The notes: generated by a model from the letters alone, not told the origin. A stretch of 64,000 bases of DNA from Streptomyces hundungensis (GCF_003627815.1 NZ_CP032698.1:7688001-7752000); one strand, 5' to 3'. Shown: positions 1-8,031, numbered from the stretch's first letter. Numbers and translations: made by a program.

Positions 1-189
1 GGCCCGGCAGGCGAGTTCGCGGACCCCGAACGACAGGGCCTCCGGAGACACCCACCCCGCCGCCTCGTCGAGTGCGTCCTGGTCGTCCTCCGCGCACGCC
101 GCCACATACGCGGCCGCCGCCTCGAAGATGTTGTGCTGGCGCTCCTCGGCCGGGCGCGGCCTGGCCGGCTTGTGGAATCTCCCGAACAT
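1..189 (-). CDS. Hypothetical protein, N-terminal 63 residues, cut by left edge
   Basis: On the minus strand an open frame starts with ATG at 189 (MFGRFHKPARPRPAEE...) and runs off the left end with no stop. The visible part is soluble, begins with a basic Pro/Arg stretch and continues into an Ala/Glu/Asp-rich helical segment with one Cys near the window edge. Codon use (G/C in third positions) is typical of the neighbours, which supports a real gene. I do not recognise the family. No signal peptide or membrane segment is visible. Confidence 0.55.
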   Translation of the reverse strand, partial: MFGRFHKPARPRPAEERQHNIFEAAAAYVAACAEDDQDALDEAAGWVSPEALSFGVRELACRA

Positions 190-391
190 CAGGACCACCC
201 TTCCGTCACGCCCCGGCCGTGGTGAACCGGTGACACACCTTCAAACGGTCTTGAACACCGTAGAGTTGGAGCTCCTTACGCAGATAGGGGGCGGCGACGA
301 CTCGCTTCGTCCCCTACGAGGAAGCCGCCCCCGGGTAACCCTCCCCGGGTGGCCCGCGCCCCGCGCGGAACGCGCCCGATTAGCCCCCGGC

Positions 392-913
392 TCACTCCAG
401 TGAACGCAGCATCGCACGGAGCCACTTGAGTTCCGCCGCGCTGGTGGCACGGGCGATCGTGAGGATGCCGCGACGGAACGGATCGTCCAACTCCTCGGCG
501 CTGACGGGACGTTCACCTTCGTAGAAGAAGCTCGCGGGTTCTTCGAGGAAGGTCAGCCTGCGCCGCAGGACGGCGGCCTGCTCGTCCCGGCCCGGCAGAT
601 GGCGCAGAAACGCGAGCAGGGTGAACCAGCGGTTCTCGTCGGTGACGTCCAGACGGTCCGGTTCGGCGAGCCGCCGCAGGAGGTCCCGTCGGCCCGCCGG
701 GGTGAGCGTCAGCATGTGCCGGGGAGCGGCCGCCGTACCCGGCTGGGTCTCGCGCGCCAGCAACCCCGCCTTTTCCAGTCGCTTGATCGCCGGATAGAGC
801 GTGCTCTCGCCGACCGGACGGACGTGACCGGTGAGCGCGGTGATCCGCTTGCGCAGCTCATAGCCGTGCAGTGGCGCTTCGTAGAGGAATCCCAGGATGG
901 CGAGTTCGAGCAT
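392..913 (-). CDS. PadR-family transcriptional regulator
   Basis: The N-terminal half is a PadR winged helix: it opens with MLELAILGFLYE, continues with the family motif HGYELRKRI, and has the recognition/wing part ESTLYPAIKRLEKAGLL followed by TPAGRRDLL. The C-terminal half (about residues 90-173) is the helical dimerisation part (Vir_act_alpha_C-like). The start at 913 puts the family's usual first residues at the N-terminus; an in-frame ATG at 931 would add six residues, and neither has a strong ribosome site, so a leaderless start is possible. It is divergent from the hydrolase at 1084, with a palindromic operator at 950-983 between them, so autoregulation and control of the hydrolase are likely. 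Effector unknown. Confidence 0.9.
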   Translation of the reverse strand: MLELAILGFLYEAPLHGYELRKRITALTGHVRPVGESTLYPAIKRLEKAGLLARETQPGTAAAPRHMLTLTPAGRRDLLRRLAEPDRLDVTDENRWFTLLAFLRHLPGRDEQAAVLRRRLTFLEEPASFFYEGERPVSAEELDDPFRRGILTIARATSAAELKWLRAMLRSLE

Positions 914-949
914 GCCCACATTCTGCCGCATCCACGGTTGCCTACGAGG

Positions 950-983
950 TACATCGATGGCGTAGTACTACGTCAGCGATGTA
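950..983. promoter_or_regulatory. Nested palindrome, probable PadR operator
   Basis: The outer arms TACATCG (950-956) and CGATGTA (977-983) are perfect inverted repeats, and between them sits the perfect 12-base palindrome CGTAGTACTACG (961-972). It lies just upstream of the PadR gene and about 100 bases before the divergent hydrolase, where an operator serving both promoters would be. That PadR binds here is inference. Confidence 0.6.
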
Positions 984-1083
984 TGGTGCGGCGACGCGCG
1001 GAACGCAGCAACCGAGCGGCGGTGCCGGTGATCTGCGACGGCAGTGGCGACGAACGCCGGCGATCAGTGAAGGGGGAGTCTCC

Positions 1084-1887
1084 ATGCGGCAGGCGGAGTT
1101 CGATACGCGCGGCAGCCGGATCCGGTGGACGCAGAGCGAGGGGGAGGGGCCCGCGCTCGTGTATGTGCACGGCCTGGGGTCCATGTCGGCCGTCTATCAC
1201 GCGCACATCGCGGGACATCCCGCCCTCGCGGGCCGGCGACAGCTCTTCGTCGATCTGCCCGGCCATGGCATCAGCGACCGGCCCGCCGACTTCGGCTACA
1301 CCCTGGAGGACCACGCGGACGCCCTCGCGGTCGCTCTGGACACGGCCGGCGTCGCGGGTGCGGAACTGGTGGCGCACAGCATGGGCGGCGCCGTCGCCAT
1401 CGTGCTCGCCGACCGCCGCCCCGACCTGGTCGCCCGGCTTCTGCTGACCGAGGCCAACCTCGACCCACAGCCGGTGCCGACGGCGGGCAGCAGTGGGATC
1501 GCCACGTACACGGAGGCGGAGTTCGTGCGTGGAGGTGGCTTTGTCGAGGTGCTCGCGCGCGTGGGTCCCCTGTGGGCGGCGACCATGCGCCTCGCCGACC
1601 CGCTCGGCCTGCACCGCACGGCCGTCGCCCTCGTGCGCGGTACGCGTCCGACGATGCGCGAACTGTTCATGACAGCCCAGGGGGTTGACCGGACCTACCT
1701 GGTGGGCGGCCTGGACGACGACCTGCCGGGGCGCGCCGCCCTCATCGACTCCGGCGTCCGCGTCGTGACGATTCCGGACGCCGGGCACAACGTCATGTTC
1801 GACAATCCGGCCGCTTTCGTACGAGAAGTGGCCGGGCCGGGCTCGGGTTCCGCCGCTCAGCCCTCGCGGACGGCCACCGCGAGATAG
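1084..1887 (+). CDS. Alpha/beta hydrolase
   Basis: A 267-residue alpha/beta-hydrolase-fold protein. The oxyanion segment VHGLGS lies near residue 29, the nucleophile elbow is AHSMGG with Ser99, and the catalytic histidine is His235 in GHNVMFDNP; the acid is probably an Asp in the GGLDDDLP region. There is no signal peptide, so it should act in the cytoplasm. ATG at 1084 follows a strong site (GGGGGAG), whereas the frame upstream lacks coding character. The end overlaps the convergent methyltransferase by 31 bases. The divergent PadR gene suggests induction by a small molecule, perhaps an ester or lactone, but the substrate cannot be read from the sequence. Confidence 0.88.
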   Translation: MRQAEFDTRGSRIRWTQSEGEGPALVYVHGLGSMSAVYHAHIAGHPALAGRRQLFVDLPGHGISDRPADFGYTLEDHADALAVALDTAGVAGAELVAHSMGGAVAIVLADRRPDLVARLLLTEANLDPQPVPTAGSSGIATYTEAEFVRGGGFVEVLARVGPLWAATMRLADPLGLHRTAVALVRGTRPTMRELFMTAQGVDRTYLVGGLDDDLPGRAALIDSGVRVVTIPDAGHNVMFDNPAAFVREVAGPGSGSAAQPSRTATAR

Positions 1888-2456
1888 CGCGCGTCCTCGT
1901 CGGCGTACGACAGCAGTCGCCAGCCCGCCGAGGCGAGCAGGGGCCGCAACCGGGGCTCCGCACGCAGGTCGTCGTCGGTGATCGTGCGGCCCTGGCGGGC
2001 GGCGAGCGCGGCGCGGCCGATGGGGTGGAACAGGGCGAGACGGCCACCGAGACGCGTGACGCGCGCCAACTCCCGCAGGTTAGCGGCCGGTTCGGGCAGA
2101 TGCGAGATCAGTCCGGCGCCGAACACCACGTCGAGGGAGCCGGGACGCAATGGCAGTCGGGCCACGTCCGCGCGCAGTAGTACGGCATGCCGGTCACGTC
2201 CGGCCCGGACGGCCTCGGCGAGCATCTCCGAGGTGACGTCCACACCGATGACCACGCCTCGCGCGCCGACGGCGTCACGCAGCGGCGCCAGGGCGCGGCC
2301 GGTTCCGCATCCCGCGTCGAGGACGGCGTCGCCCGCCGCAAGGCCGAGCTCCGCGACGGCCGCGGCATACGCCGGGCCGTCGTCGGGGAACTTGCGGTCC
2401 CAGTCGGCGGCGCGCGCCCCGAAGAATTCCTGAACGTGTGTGTGGTCTGCGGCCAT
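1857..2456 (-). CDS. Class I SAM-dependent methyltransferase
   Basis: A 199-residue protein with a type-11 methyltransferase fold. Motif I is VLDAGCGTG, the acidic end of strand 2 is VIGVDVTSEML, motif II/III region is LDVVFGAGLISHLPEP, and the post-III part reads ELARVTRLGGRLALFHP. The start MAADHTHVQEFF at 2456 gives the usual short N-terminal helix (EFFGARAADWD) before motif I. It is convergent with the hydrolase and overlaps its 3' end. The acceptor is unknown; family members modify diverse small molecules. It stands alone on this strand. Confidence 0.87.
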   Translation of the reverse strand: MAADHTHVQEFFGARAADWDRKFPDDGPAYAAAVAELGLAAGDAVLDAGCGTGRALAPLRDAVGARGVVIGVDVTSEMLAEAVRAGRDRHAVLLRADVARLPLRPGSLDVVFGAGLISHLPEPAANLRELARVTRLGGRLALFHPIGRAALAARQGRTITDDDLRAEPRLRPLLASAGWRLLSYADEDARYLAVAVREG

Positions 2457-2733
2457 GACGCCATGATCCCTCACCCGGGGGCCCGGGTGTGCTCGTCGCA
2501 CGACATCGGTGACGGCGCCCGCGGGGAGGGGCACGGCGGCGGTTCGTCGAGCACGCGTCGAGCACGCGGGGCGCGCGCCCACCGCACGGCTTCTCGTCCT
2601 GGCGGCCCGATGCCCCGGGCCGCCCCGCCGCGCGACTCCCCGGTGTCCGGCACCGCTTGCCCGTGACGCGCCGGTGGTGAAGGGTGGCAGAAGAACGGGG
2701 AAACGGGGAACTGCGTGAACGGGGAGGCCTGAT

Positions 2734-3147
2734 ATGGCACTGAAGAAGGAACTCGACTGGCTGCTCGACGACCTGACCCGTCGGGTCGAGCACGTACGGC
2801 ACGCGATCGTGCTGTCCAACGACGGTCTGGTCACCGCGGCCAGCGCCGATCTGGCACGCGAGGACGCGGAGCACCTGGCGGCGGTCTCTTCTGGGCTGCA
2901 CAGTCTCGCCAAGGGCTCGGGTCTGCACTTCCGGGCCGGTAAGGTCCGCCAGACCATGGTCGAATTCGACGAGGGCGTCCTGTTCGTCACCGCCGCCGGC
3001 GAGGGAAGCTGTCTGTGCGTGCTCAGCTCCGCGGAGGCCGACATCGGCCAGATCGCCTATGAGATGACCCTGTTGGTCAACCGGGTGGGCGAGCACCTTT
3101 CGGTCGCGGCGCGCCAGCCGGGACACTTCGGCGCGGCAGGCCTCTGA
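2734..3147 (+). CDS. Roadblock/LC7 domain protein
   Basis: A 137-residue single-domain protein. It begins with the helix KKELDWLLDDLTRRV and continues with the roadblock core HAIVLSNDGLV-TAASADL and the late strand VLFVTAAGEGSCLCVLSS. In actinobacteria such proteins usually sit in conservons with a histidine kinase-like protein and a small GTPase, where they act as GTPase regulators. Here none of those partners is adjacent, so it is an orphan roadblock gene. The ATG follows GGGGAGG with six-base spacing. The tail after residue 125 is Gly/Ala-rich and probably disordered. Confidence 0.88.
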   Translation: MALKKELDWLLDDLTRRVEHVRHAIVLSNDGLVTAASADLAREDAEHLAAVSSGLHSLAKGSGLHFRAGKVRQTMVEFDEGVLFVTAAGEGSCLCVLSSAEADIGQIAYEMTLLVNRVGEHLSVAARQPGHFGAAGL

Positions 3148-3180
3148 GCGGTACTGACCCGGCGGCCGGCGGCCGCGTTT

Positions 3181-3275
3181 TGGTCCGGCGGTGGGGTTCT
3201 GGCCCGGCCTCGACGTCCTGACCCGGCGTCGGCGTTCCGGGCCAGTGGCCGCCTTCCGGCCTGGCGTCGGCGTCC
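3181..3275. repeat. Five degenerate 19-bp tandem repeats
   Basis: Units begin at 3181, 3200, 3219, 3238 and 3257, each 19 bases. Unit 2 is TGGCCCGGCCTCGACGTCC and unit 3 TGACCCGGCGTCGGCGTTC; the others are more diverged. They fill the gap between the roadblock gene and the next gene, just before two DnaA boxes. No coding role is evident. Confidence 0.6.
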
Positions 3276-3294
3276 TCGACGTCCACGATCCGAG

Positions 3295-3319
3295 TTGTCC
3301 ACAGGGTGGGTTATCCACA
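3295..3319 (+). promoter_or_regulatory. Two DnaA boxes
   Basis: TTGTCCACA (3295-3303) and TTATCCACA (3311-3319) lie in direct orientation, 16 bases apart start to start. The first matches the preferred Streptomyces DnaA box and the second the classical bacterial box. They lie about 90 bases upstream of the gene at 3408. No dnaA, dnaN or gyrase gene is near, so this is not oriC; a DnaA-titrating or transcription-control site is possible. Confidence 0.6.
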
Positions 3320-3407
3320 GGCCGCGCGCGATGCCGGCACTGGGGGTTACGGTCGTCACCGAGAGTATTCGTCTCTCGCGTACTCGTTCCTCACGGGGGA
3401 GGATCCG

Positions 3408-4427
3408 ATGACCGTCGTCACCACCGTCACCACCCAGGGCGCCGTTGTGCCCGCCGACGCCGCGAGCGTGGCGGCGCCGGCCGGCCCACGGCTCGCGCCC
3501 GGTGTCGCCGCCCGCGAACTGGAGCTCAGGCGCGGCGAGTTCGACCTCGCCGTTCAGCTCGGCCACATCCGCACCGTGCCGGACCCCGGCGGCGGACACC
3601 GTCGGGTCACCGCGCGCGAGGTGGCCCGGTTGCGGGCCGCCGAGGACTTTCCCGAAGGCCTGCGCGAGCGGGTGCGGACCGTCGGCACCGCGGAAGGCGC
3701 GGAACTGCTCGGCATCGCACCGGGCCGCTTCACCAAGCTCGCCCGCACGGGCCGGGTCACACCGGTGCGCTGCTACCTCAACCGCTACCGGGCTGTCGTC
3801 TGGCTCTACCTGGCCGACGAACTGGTCGAACTCGCTCTCCGCGAGCCCGAGTTGCTCAGCGGTCGCCACCCGGACCCCGACAGGGGTCAGGACTGGCGGG
3901 CGCGCAACTGGCGCGCCCGCAGGATCGCCATACTGGCCCGCCAGACCGACGACCAGTGGGAGCAGGCCGCCGCGGTGGCCTCCGCGCTCGACGGCGGGCT
4001 CATCGCCGAGTTGGTCCCCGATCCCTACGAGCGGGCCTGCTTCCGGCGGTTGCGGCCGGAGACGTTCCGGGTCCACCCGGACTCCGCGATCGCGCAGGGC
4101 GTGGTCGACCGGCTGGTCCTGGCGGACGAACCGGACGAGATCGACTGGTATCGGCTACGGCTCGTCGAGGCCCTCGCGGACGCACGGGACCAGTGTCCGG
4201 CCCCGCGCCCGATCGCGGACCCGGCCGGCGAGCGCGCGACCGCCGGGCGCCTGGCATCCTCCGGGCCGAGGCCCCTCGGCAGGTCCCGGTCCTCCGCAGG
4301 GGTCCTGGAACGGGCGGCCCCCTGCGCGCCGGCCCCCCAGCAGCACGCCGAACAAGGGGCGTCCGCGAGGCGGGGAGCGGCGTCGGCGCGGCCGGGTCTG
4401 CTGAGGCGGCTACGACGGGGGAAGTAG
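3408..4427 (+). CDS. DUF6397-like protein with wHTH-type N-terminal half
   Basis: A 339-residue Streptomyces-type protein that I match from memory to the DUF6397 family, without a search. The N-terminal part (about 25-150) looks like two MerR-type helix-turn-helix units: LELRRGEFDLAVQLGHI followed by HRRVTAREVARLRA, then GTAEGAELLGIAPGRFTKLAR with VRCYLNRYRAVVWLYLADEL. The middle is helical and the last 80 residues are Ala/Pro/Arg-rich and disordered. ATG at 3408 follows GGGGGAGG. The gap to the first ATP-grasp gene is about 100 bases on the same strand, so they may be cotranscribed. Function unknown; DNA binding is inference from the fold pattern. Confidence 0.7.
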   Translation: MTVVTTVTTQGAVVPADAASVAAPAGPRLAPGVAARELELRRGEFDLAVQLGHIRTVPDPGGGHRRVTAREVARLRAAEDFPEGLRERVRTVGTAEGAELLGIAPGRFTKLARTGRVTPVRCYLNRYRAVVWLYLADELVELALREPELLSGRHPDPDRGQDWRARNWRARRIAILARQTDDQWEQAAAVASALDGGLIAELVPDPYERACFRRLRPETFRVHPDSAIAQGVVDRLVLADEPDEIDWYRLRLVEALADARDQCPAPRPIADPAGERATAGRLASSGPRPLGRSRSSAGVLERAAPCAPAPQQHAEQGASARRGAASARPGLLRRLRRGK

Positions 4428-4531
4428 GTGCACCGGGGTGGGGGGCTACCTTGGCGTGGTTCATGACATCCTGTGACGTCACAGCTCGCCGGACGGGATC
4501 GGCGGACGTCCGGGCATTACGGGGAAGGTCG

Positions 4532-5470
4532 ATGAGGCTCTGCTTCCTGGTGGAAGAGCACTACCGCCATGACGGCATGCCCGTCGAGGTGATCCGCCAA
4601 CTCGATGCCTGGGGACACCAGGTCGACGTGGTGCGCCCCGGCGGCTCCTTGCTGCGGATTTCCGACGCGGTCCGCGCGGGCAGTCACGACGCGTGGGTGC
4701 TCAAGACGGTCTCCGGCGGCCCGGGGCTTCCGCTCCTGGAGGCCGCCGCCGCCGTCGGGCTGACCACGGTCAACGACGTCCGGTCCATCCGCGGGGTGCG
4801 GGACAAGGCGCTCGCCGCGGCCATCGGGCGCAGCCGGGGCCTTCCGGTGCCGGTGACGTATGCGGCGGCCCGGCCCGAACTGCTCGTGGAGATACCCGAG
4901 TCGGAGTTCCCGCTGGTGGTGAAGCCCGCCGACGGAAGCTCGGGGCGAGCTGTGCACCTGGTGCCGTCGCCGGACCGGCTGGCCGCGATGCTGCCCGTTC
5001 TGGCGGGAGAGGGGATGCTCATCGCCCAGCCCTACGTGCCGAACTCGGGGATCGACCTCAAGGTGTACTGCGTCGGAGGCGAGCTGTACGCCACCGAGCG
5101 CCGCTCACCCCTGCATCCCGACCGGGGCGTCCGGGAACGGCATGTTCCGCTGCCCGCCGAAGTGGCCGCCATCGTCGACCAGGTCGGCGCCGTCTACGGA
5201 CTCGACCTGTACGGCGTGGACGTGCTGCTCGGCCCGGACGGTCCGGTGGTCGTCGATGTGAACGACTTCCCGAGCTTCCGCCAGGTCCCCGACGCCGCGG
5301 CGAAGGTGGCCCGCGCGGTGCTCGAACTGGCCCGCACGGGCAGTGCGGTGGCCGCGGCGGCCTTCGTCTCCGGTGCGGGGCGGATCCCGCAGCAGGCCTT
5401 CGGCGGCGGCGCGCCGACCGTCGACGCCCAGCCGGTGCGGACCTCGGCGGCGGCGGGCGACGGCCGGTGA
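4532..5470 (+). CDS. ATP-grasp protein, first of a coupled pair
   Basis: A 312-residue protein with an ATP-grasp fold like RimK or D-Ala-D-Ala ligases. It has an N-terminal pre-ATP-grasp domain (MRLCFLVEEHYRHDGMP...), the ATP-binding lysine strand FPLVVKPADGSSGRAV, the motif LIAQPYVPNSGIDLKVY, and the metal-binding end YGVDVLLGPDGPVVVDVNDFP. The last 50 residues are a disordered Ala/Gly tail. Such enzymes join a carboxylate to an amine or thiol via an acyl-phosphate; the substrate is unknown. Its TGA overlaps the GTG of the next ATP-grasp gene (GTGA), so translation is coupled and the two products may act together. Confidence 0.82.
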   Translation: MRLCFLVEEHYRHDGMPVEVIRQLDAWGHQVDVVRPGGSLLRISDAVRAGSHDAWVLKTVSGGPGLPLLEAAAAVGLTTVNDVRSIRGVRDKALAAAIGRSRGLPVPVTYAAARPELLVEIPESEFPLVVKPADGSSGRAVHLVPSPDRLAAMLPVLAGEGMLIAQPYVPNSGIDLKVYCVGGELYATERRSPLHPDRGVRERHVPLPAEVAAIVDQVGAVYGLDLYGVDVLLGPDGPVVVDVNDFPSFRQVPDAAAKVARAVLELARTGSAVAAAAFVSGAGRIPQQAFGGGAPTVDAQPVRTSAAAGDGR

Positions 5471-6291
5471 GCGGGGACCCGACGACGATAGGCCTGATCA
5501 CTCCGGAGCCGGACCATCCGCTGCTCGCCGCCACCGCGGAACTGCTCCGGCGGGAACACCGGGTGGAGACGATCCACCCGGAGACGGCCCGACTGGACAT
5601 CCTGGGAGCGCCGGCGGATGTGTACCTGCTGAAGTCGCGCACGCCCGCAGCCCTCGCGCTGGCTCGGGAGCTGGAGTCCCGTGGGGCGCCGGTGGTCAAC
5701 TCGGCGGAGGCGACCGCCCTCTGCCAGGACCGCACGGCGATGGCGGAGCGGGCGCTGGCGGCGGGCCTGCCGTTCTCGGTGACCCGCACCCATGCCTCGC
5801 TTGCCGAGCTCGCGGCCGAGCCGGGACCGGTGGGGCCGCTGGTGGTGAAGAGCCGCCACAGCAGACGCCATGACCTCGTGGCCCGTGTCGACAGCCGGCG
5901 GCAATTGGCCGAGCTGGCCGAAGAGTGGGCGGACGAGCCCGTCGTGACGCAGGAGTTCGCCGAGAACAACGGGGTCGACCACAAACTCTGGGTGATCGCC
6001 GGCACGGTCTTCGCGGCGCTGCGCCGCTCCGAGCTCTCCCCGGCCGGCCGCGGTCCCACCCGCTCTCTTCGGCTCGGTCAACTGCCGCCCGGCTGGGCCG
6101 AGTTGGCGGTCGAGGTGGGCGAGGTCTTCCACCTCGACGTCTACGGGGTCGATGTCCTGGAGACGGCGCGGGGCGGCCCGCTGATCGTGGACATCAATGC
6201 CTTCCCCGGAATCCGGGGTCAAGAGGGCGCCCCGGAGGCCCTCGCCGCCCTGGCGCTGCGCAGGGCCCGCGAGGCGGTCGCGGCGGCCTGA
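5467..6291 (+). CDS. ATP-grasp protein, second of a coupled pair
   Basis: A 274-residue paralogue-like partner of the preceding gene. The GTG start overlaps the upstream stop by four bases. Visible parts are a pre-ATP-grasp domain ending in ADVYLLKSRTPAALALA, the lysine strand GPLVVKSRHSRRHDLVARV, EPVVTQEFAENNGVDHKLWV, and the metal-binding C-terminus YGVDVLETARGGPLIVDINAFPG. It has no disordered tail, unlike its partner. In family members the final Asp/Asn pair binds magnesium. Two unequal ATP-grasp proteins from one transcript suggest a heteromeric ligase or two successive ligations. The acceptor cannot be deduced from the neighbours. Confidence 0.82.
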   Translation: MSGDPTTIGLITPEPDHPLLAATAELLRREHRVETIHPETARLDILGAPADVYLLKSRTPAALALARELESRGAPVVNSAEATALCQDRTAMAERALAAGLPFSVTRTHASLAELAAEPGPVGPLVVKSRHSRRHDLVARVDSRRQLAELAEEWADEPVVTQEFAENNGVDHKLWVIAGTVFAALRRSELSPAGRGPTRSLRLGQLPPGWAELAVEVGEVFHLDVYGVDVLETARGGPLIVDINAFPGIRGQEGAPEALAALALRRAREAVAAA

Positions 6292-6352
6292 GGGCCGGGC
6301 CGATAGCGGGCGATCCGTCGCGATCGGCCCCGTCCCCACCGCTTGGCGAATC

Positions 6353-6480
6353 CCTGACACGGCCTCCTGGGCGCCTGAGACCGCTCGATGAACGCCCGAC
6401 ATCGCCTTCGGGACGCCTGACACGACCTACGGCGGATGCCTGACGCCGCCTTCGCGACGTCCGACACCGCCTTCGCGACG
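6353..6480. repeat. Six tandem 21-bp repeats (one unit of 23)
   Basis: Units start at 6353, 6374, 6395, 6416, 6439 and 6460. A typical unit is CCTGAC.CCGCCTTCGCGACG; the last two differ at only two positions (T for C at the first base, C for T at the third... see CCTGACGCC versus TCCGACACC). A partial unit follows at 6481. The period of seven codons would encode a heptad on the minus strand, but no frame has a start and coding context, so this looks like an intergenic repeat. Confidence 0.7.
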
Positions 6481-6510
6481 CCTGGATCCGTCGGCCGACC
6501 GGGGACGGTC

Positions 6511-6582
6511 CCACGGGGCCGGGCGCTCAGTGACCGTTGGGCTGGGCCACGGGGTCGGGCGCTCAGTGACCGATGGGCTGGG
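6511..6582. repeat. 36-bp direct duplication covering the end of the phosphatase gene
   Basis: Copies at 6511-6546 and 6547-6582 agree at 34 of 36 positions. The right copy contains the stop codon (6563-6565) and last codons of the histidine phosphatase; the left copy repeats that stop and tail downstream of the gene. A third partial copy begins at 6583 (CCACGGTG). This is most simply a slippage duplication of the gene's 3' end. Confidence 0.8.
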
Positions 6583-7171
6583 CCACGGTGTTCCACGCGG
6601 TGATCACCGGGCGGTCGTGCTCGCGGCCCAGGCGGGAGAGGGCGCCGGTGTCGAGGACGAACAGGGCGCCGCCCGAAGCGGGCAGCCCCAGGTAGCGGGC
6701 CGTCAGGACGCGCAGGAAATGGGAGTGGGCGATGAGGACGACGTCCTCGTCGCCCGCGCTCAGCGCGGCCCCGGCCTCGGCCAGGACCCGGTCGGCCCGG
6801 GCGCCGACCTCGGCCGGGGTCTCGCCGGGGTGCTCCGCGGGCCCCGGCGCGACCCCATCGGTCCACAGGTTCCAGTCGGGCCGGTCGCGATGGATCTCGA
6901 GAGTGGTGACGCCCTCGTAACCCCCGTAATCCCACTCGTGAAGGTCCGGGACGATACGGGCGTTCTTGAGGCCGGCCAACTCCGCGGTGCGCGTCGCGCG
7001 TTGGAGCGGACTGACCAGGACGAGCCCTACGGACCGGTCGGCCAGCAGGGGCGCGACCGCGCGGGCCTGGTCCTCGCCGTGCGCCGTGAGCGGGAGGTCG
7101 GTGTAGCTCGTGTGCTGTCCCGACAGCGACCATTCGGTCTCCCCGTGACGTACGAGGATCAACTCACCCAT
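6563..7171 (-). CDS. Histidine phosphatase family protein
   Basis: A 202-residue branch-1 histidine phosphatase. The catalytic loop is LVRHGETEW (phospho-acceptor His9), followed by DLPLTAHGEDQA and the second arginine motif VSPLQRATRTAEL. The acid/base glutamate is in DLHEWDYGGYEG, and the C-terminal histidine is in LIAHSHFLRVL. This matches the PhoE/CobC-like group of broad phosphomonoesterases in the cytoplasm; the true substrate is not evident. The start at 7171 gives the canonical MGELILVRHGE opening. The 3' end lies inside a 36-bp direct repeat. Confidence 0.92.
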   Translation of the reverse strand: MGELILVRHGETEWSLSGQHTSYTDLPLTAHGEDQARAVAPLLADRSVGLVLVSPLQRATRTAELAGLKNARIVPDLHEWDYGGYEGVTTLEIHRDRPDWNLWTDGVAPGPAEHPGETPAEVGARADRVLAEAGAALSAGDEDVVLIAHSHFLRVLTARYLGLPASGGALFVLDTGALSRLGREHDRPVITAWNTVAQPIGH

Positions 7172-7431
7172 GGCTGTGTGTTCCGTTCTCCGTGTGCGTC
7201 CCCCGGGTCGATACCGTCCCGGCCGTACGCGGGGGCAACCGTGCCGGTGGCGCGGGCATTCCGTGCGTACCGGCGTGTCGGGAGAGGGATGCCTCACGTC
7301 GCGCCGGGGCCCGCACACGGCCCGGGCCGGCGGTGCCGGGCCCGGGGCGTATGCGGGGTTCGTCGACATGGCCGTCAGGGGCGCCCGCGCGCCGCCGCGT
7401 CCTGCCGGCGTCCGGGCGTCCGGTAGCGCCC

Positions 7432-8031
7432 TCAGACGAACAGGAACGCCGCTGCCGTGGCCGCGCCCAGCGCTGCCCCCGCGACGGTCTGCATGACCGT
7501 GTGGTAGGTCAACGCGACCCGCGACCAGCACACCGCGACGGTGACCGCGTAGGCGAGGAGCCACCAGGGGGAGTGCACGACTGCCAGCAGGGCCACGACC
7601 GCCGAGGCGACGGCGGAGTCCACCGAGATCTTCCAGACCGTGTTCACGACGAGCAGGAAGATCGTCATCACCCACAGCGCGAGCATCGCGGTCAGGATGC
7701 CGACCGGGGCGTGGCCCAGGACCATGACGAGCGAGCCGGCCCCGATGGAGCCGAGGATGACGAAGAAGATCGGCGCCCGTTTGGTGCGGTCGACGACGTG
7801 CCGGTCGCCCCAGGTGCCGCGCTTGCGCTCCCACTCGATGTAGCCGGCCGGGACGAGCCCCGCGCAGAGCGCGCCCAGCAGCCCCCACAGCAGCCCGGTC
7901 CACTCGCCGGCCGCCGCGAGGCCGATCCCGAGCATTCCCGCGAGCAGGACGTTGCGGGGCTGAAGGACATCGGTGATGGTGCGGGCCGTGGCCGTCCTGC
8001 GGCTTTCGGTCGCGGTCAGGGTGTTGCTCAC
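7432..8031 (-). CDS. PAP2-like integral membrane protein
   Basis: A 199-residue membrane protein with about five to six hydrophobic segments. The C-terminal half has PAP2-like spacing: SRVALTYHTVMQTVAGAALG resembles the final PAP2 motif (SR-x5-H-x3-D), but the last acidic residue is replaced by V/G. The second motif (PSGH) is also not obvious: the equivalent loop reads VHSPWW. Full phosphatase activity is therefore doubtful. The ATG overlaps the stop of the upstream DUF6545-type gene (ATGA, 8028-8031), which marks it as the last gene of the XRE/ImmA-IrrE operon. Confidence 0.75.
   Translation of the reverse strand: MSNTLTATESRRTATARTITDVLQPRNVLLAGMLGIGLAAAGEWTGLLWGLLGALCAGLVPAGYIEWERKRGTWGDRHVVDRTKRAPIFFVILGSIGAGSLVMVLGHAPVGILTAMLALWVMTIFLLVVNTVWKISVDSAVASAVVALLAVVHSPWWLLAYAVTVAVCWSRVALTYHTVMQTVAGAALGAATAAAFLFV

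Noticed and set aside
3295..3319. Chromosome origin of replication
   Set aside because: Only two boxes and no dnaA/dnaN/gyr neighbours.
6219..6480. Heptad-repeat protein encoded by the 21-bp array on the minus strand
   Set aside because: The frame is open and repeats every seven residues, but it has no ribosome site and overlaps the end of an ATP-grasp gene in antisense.
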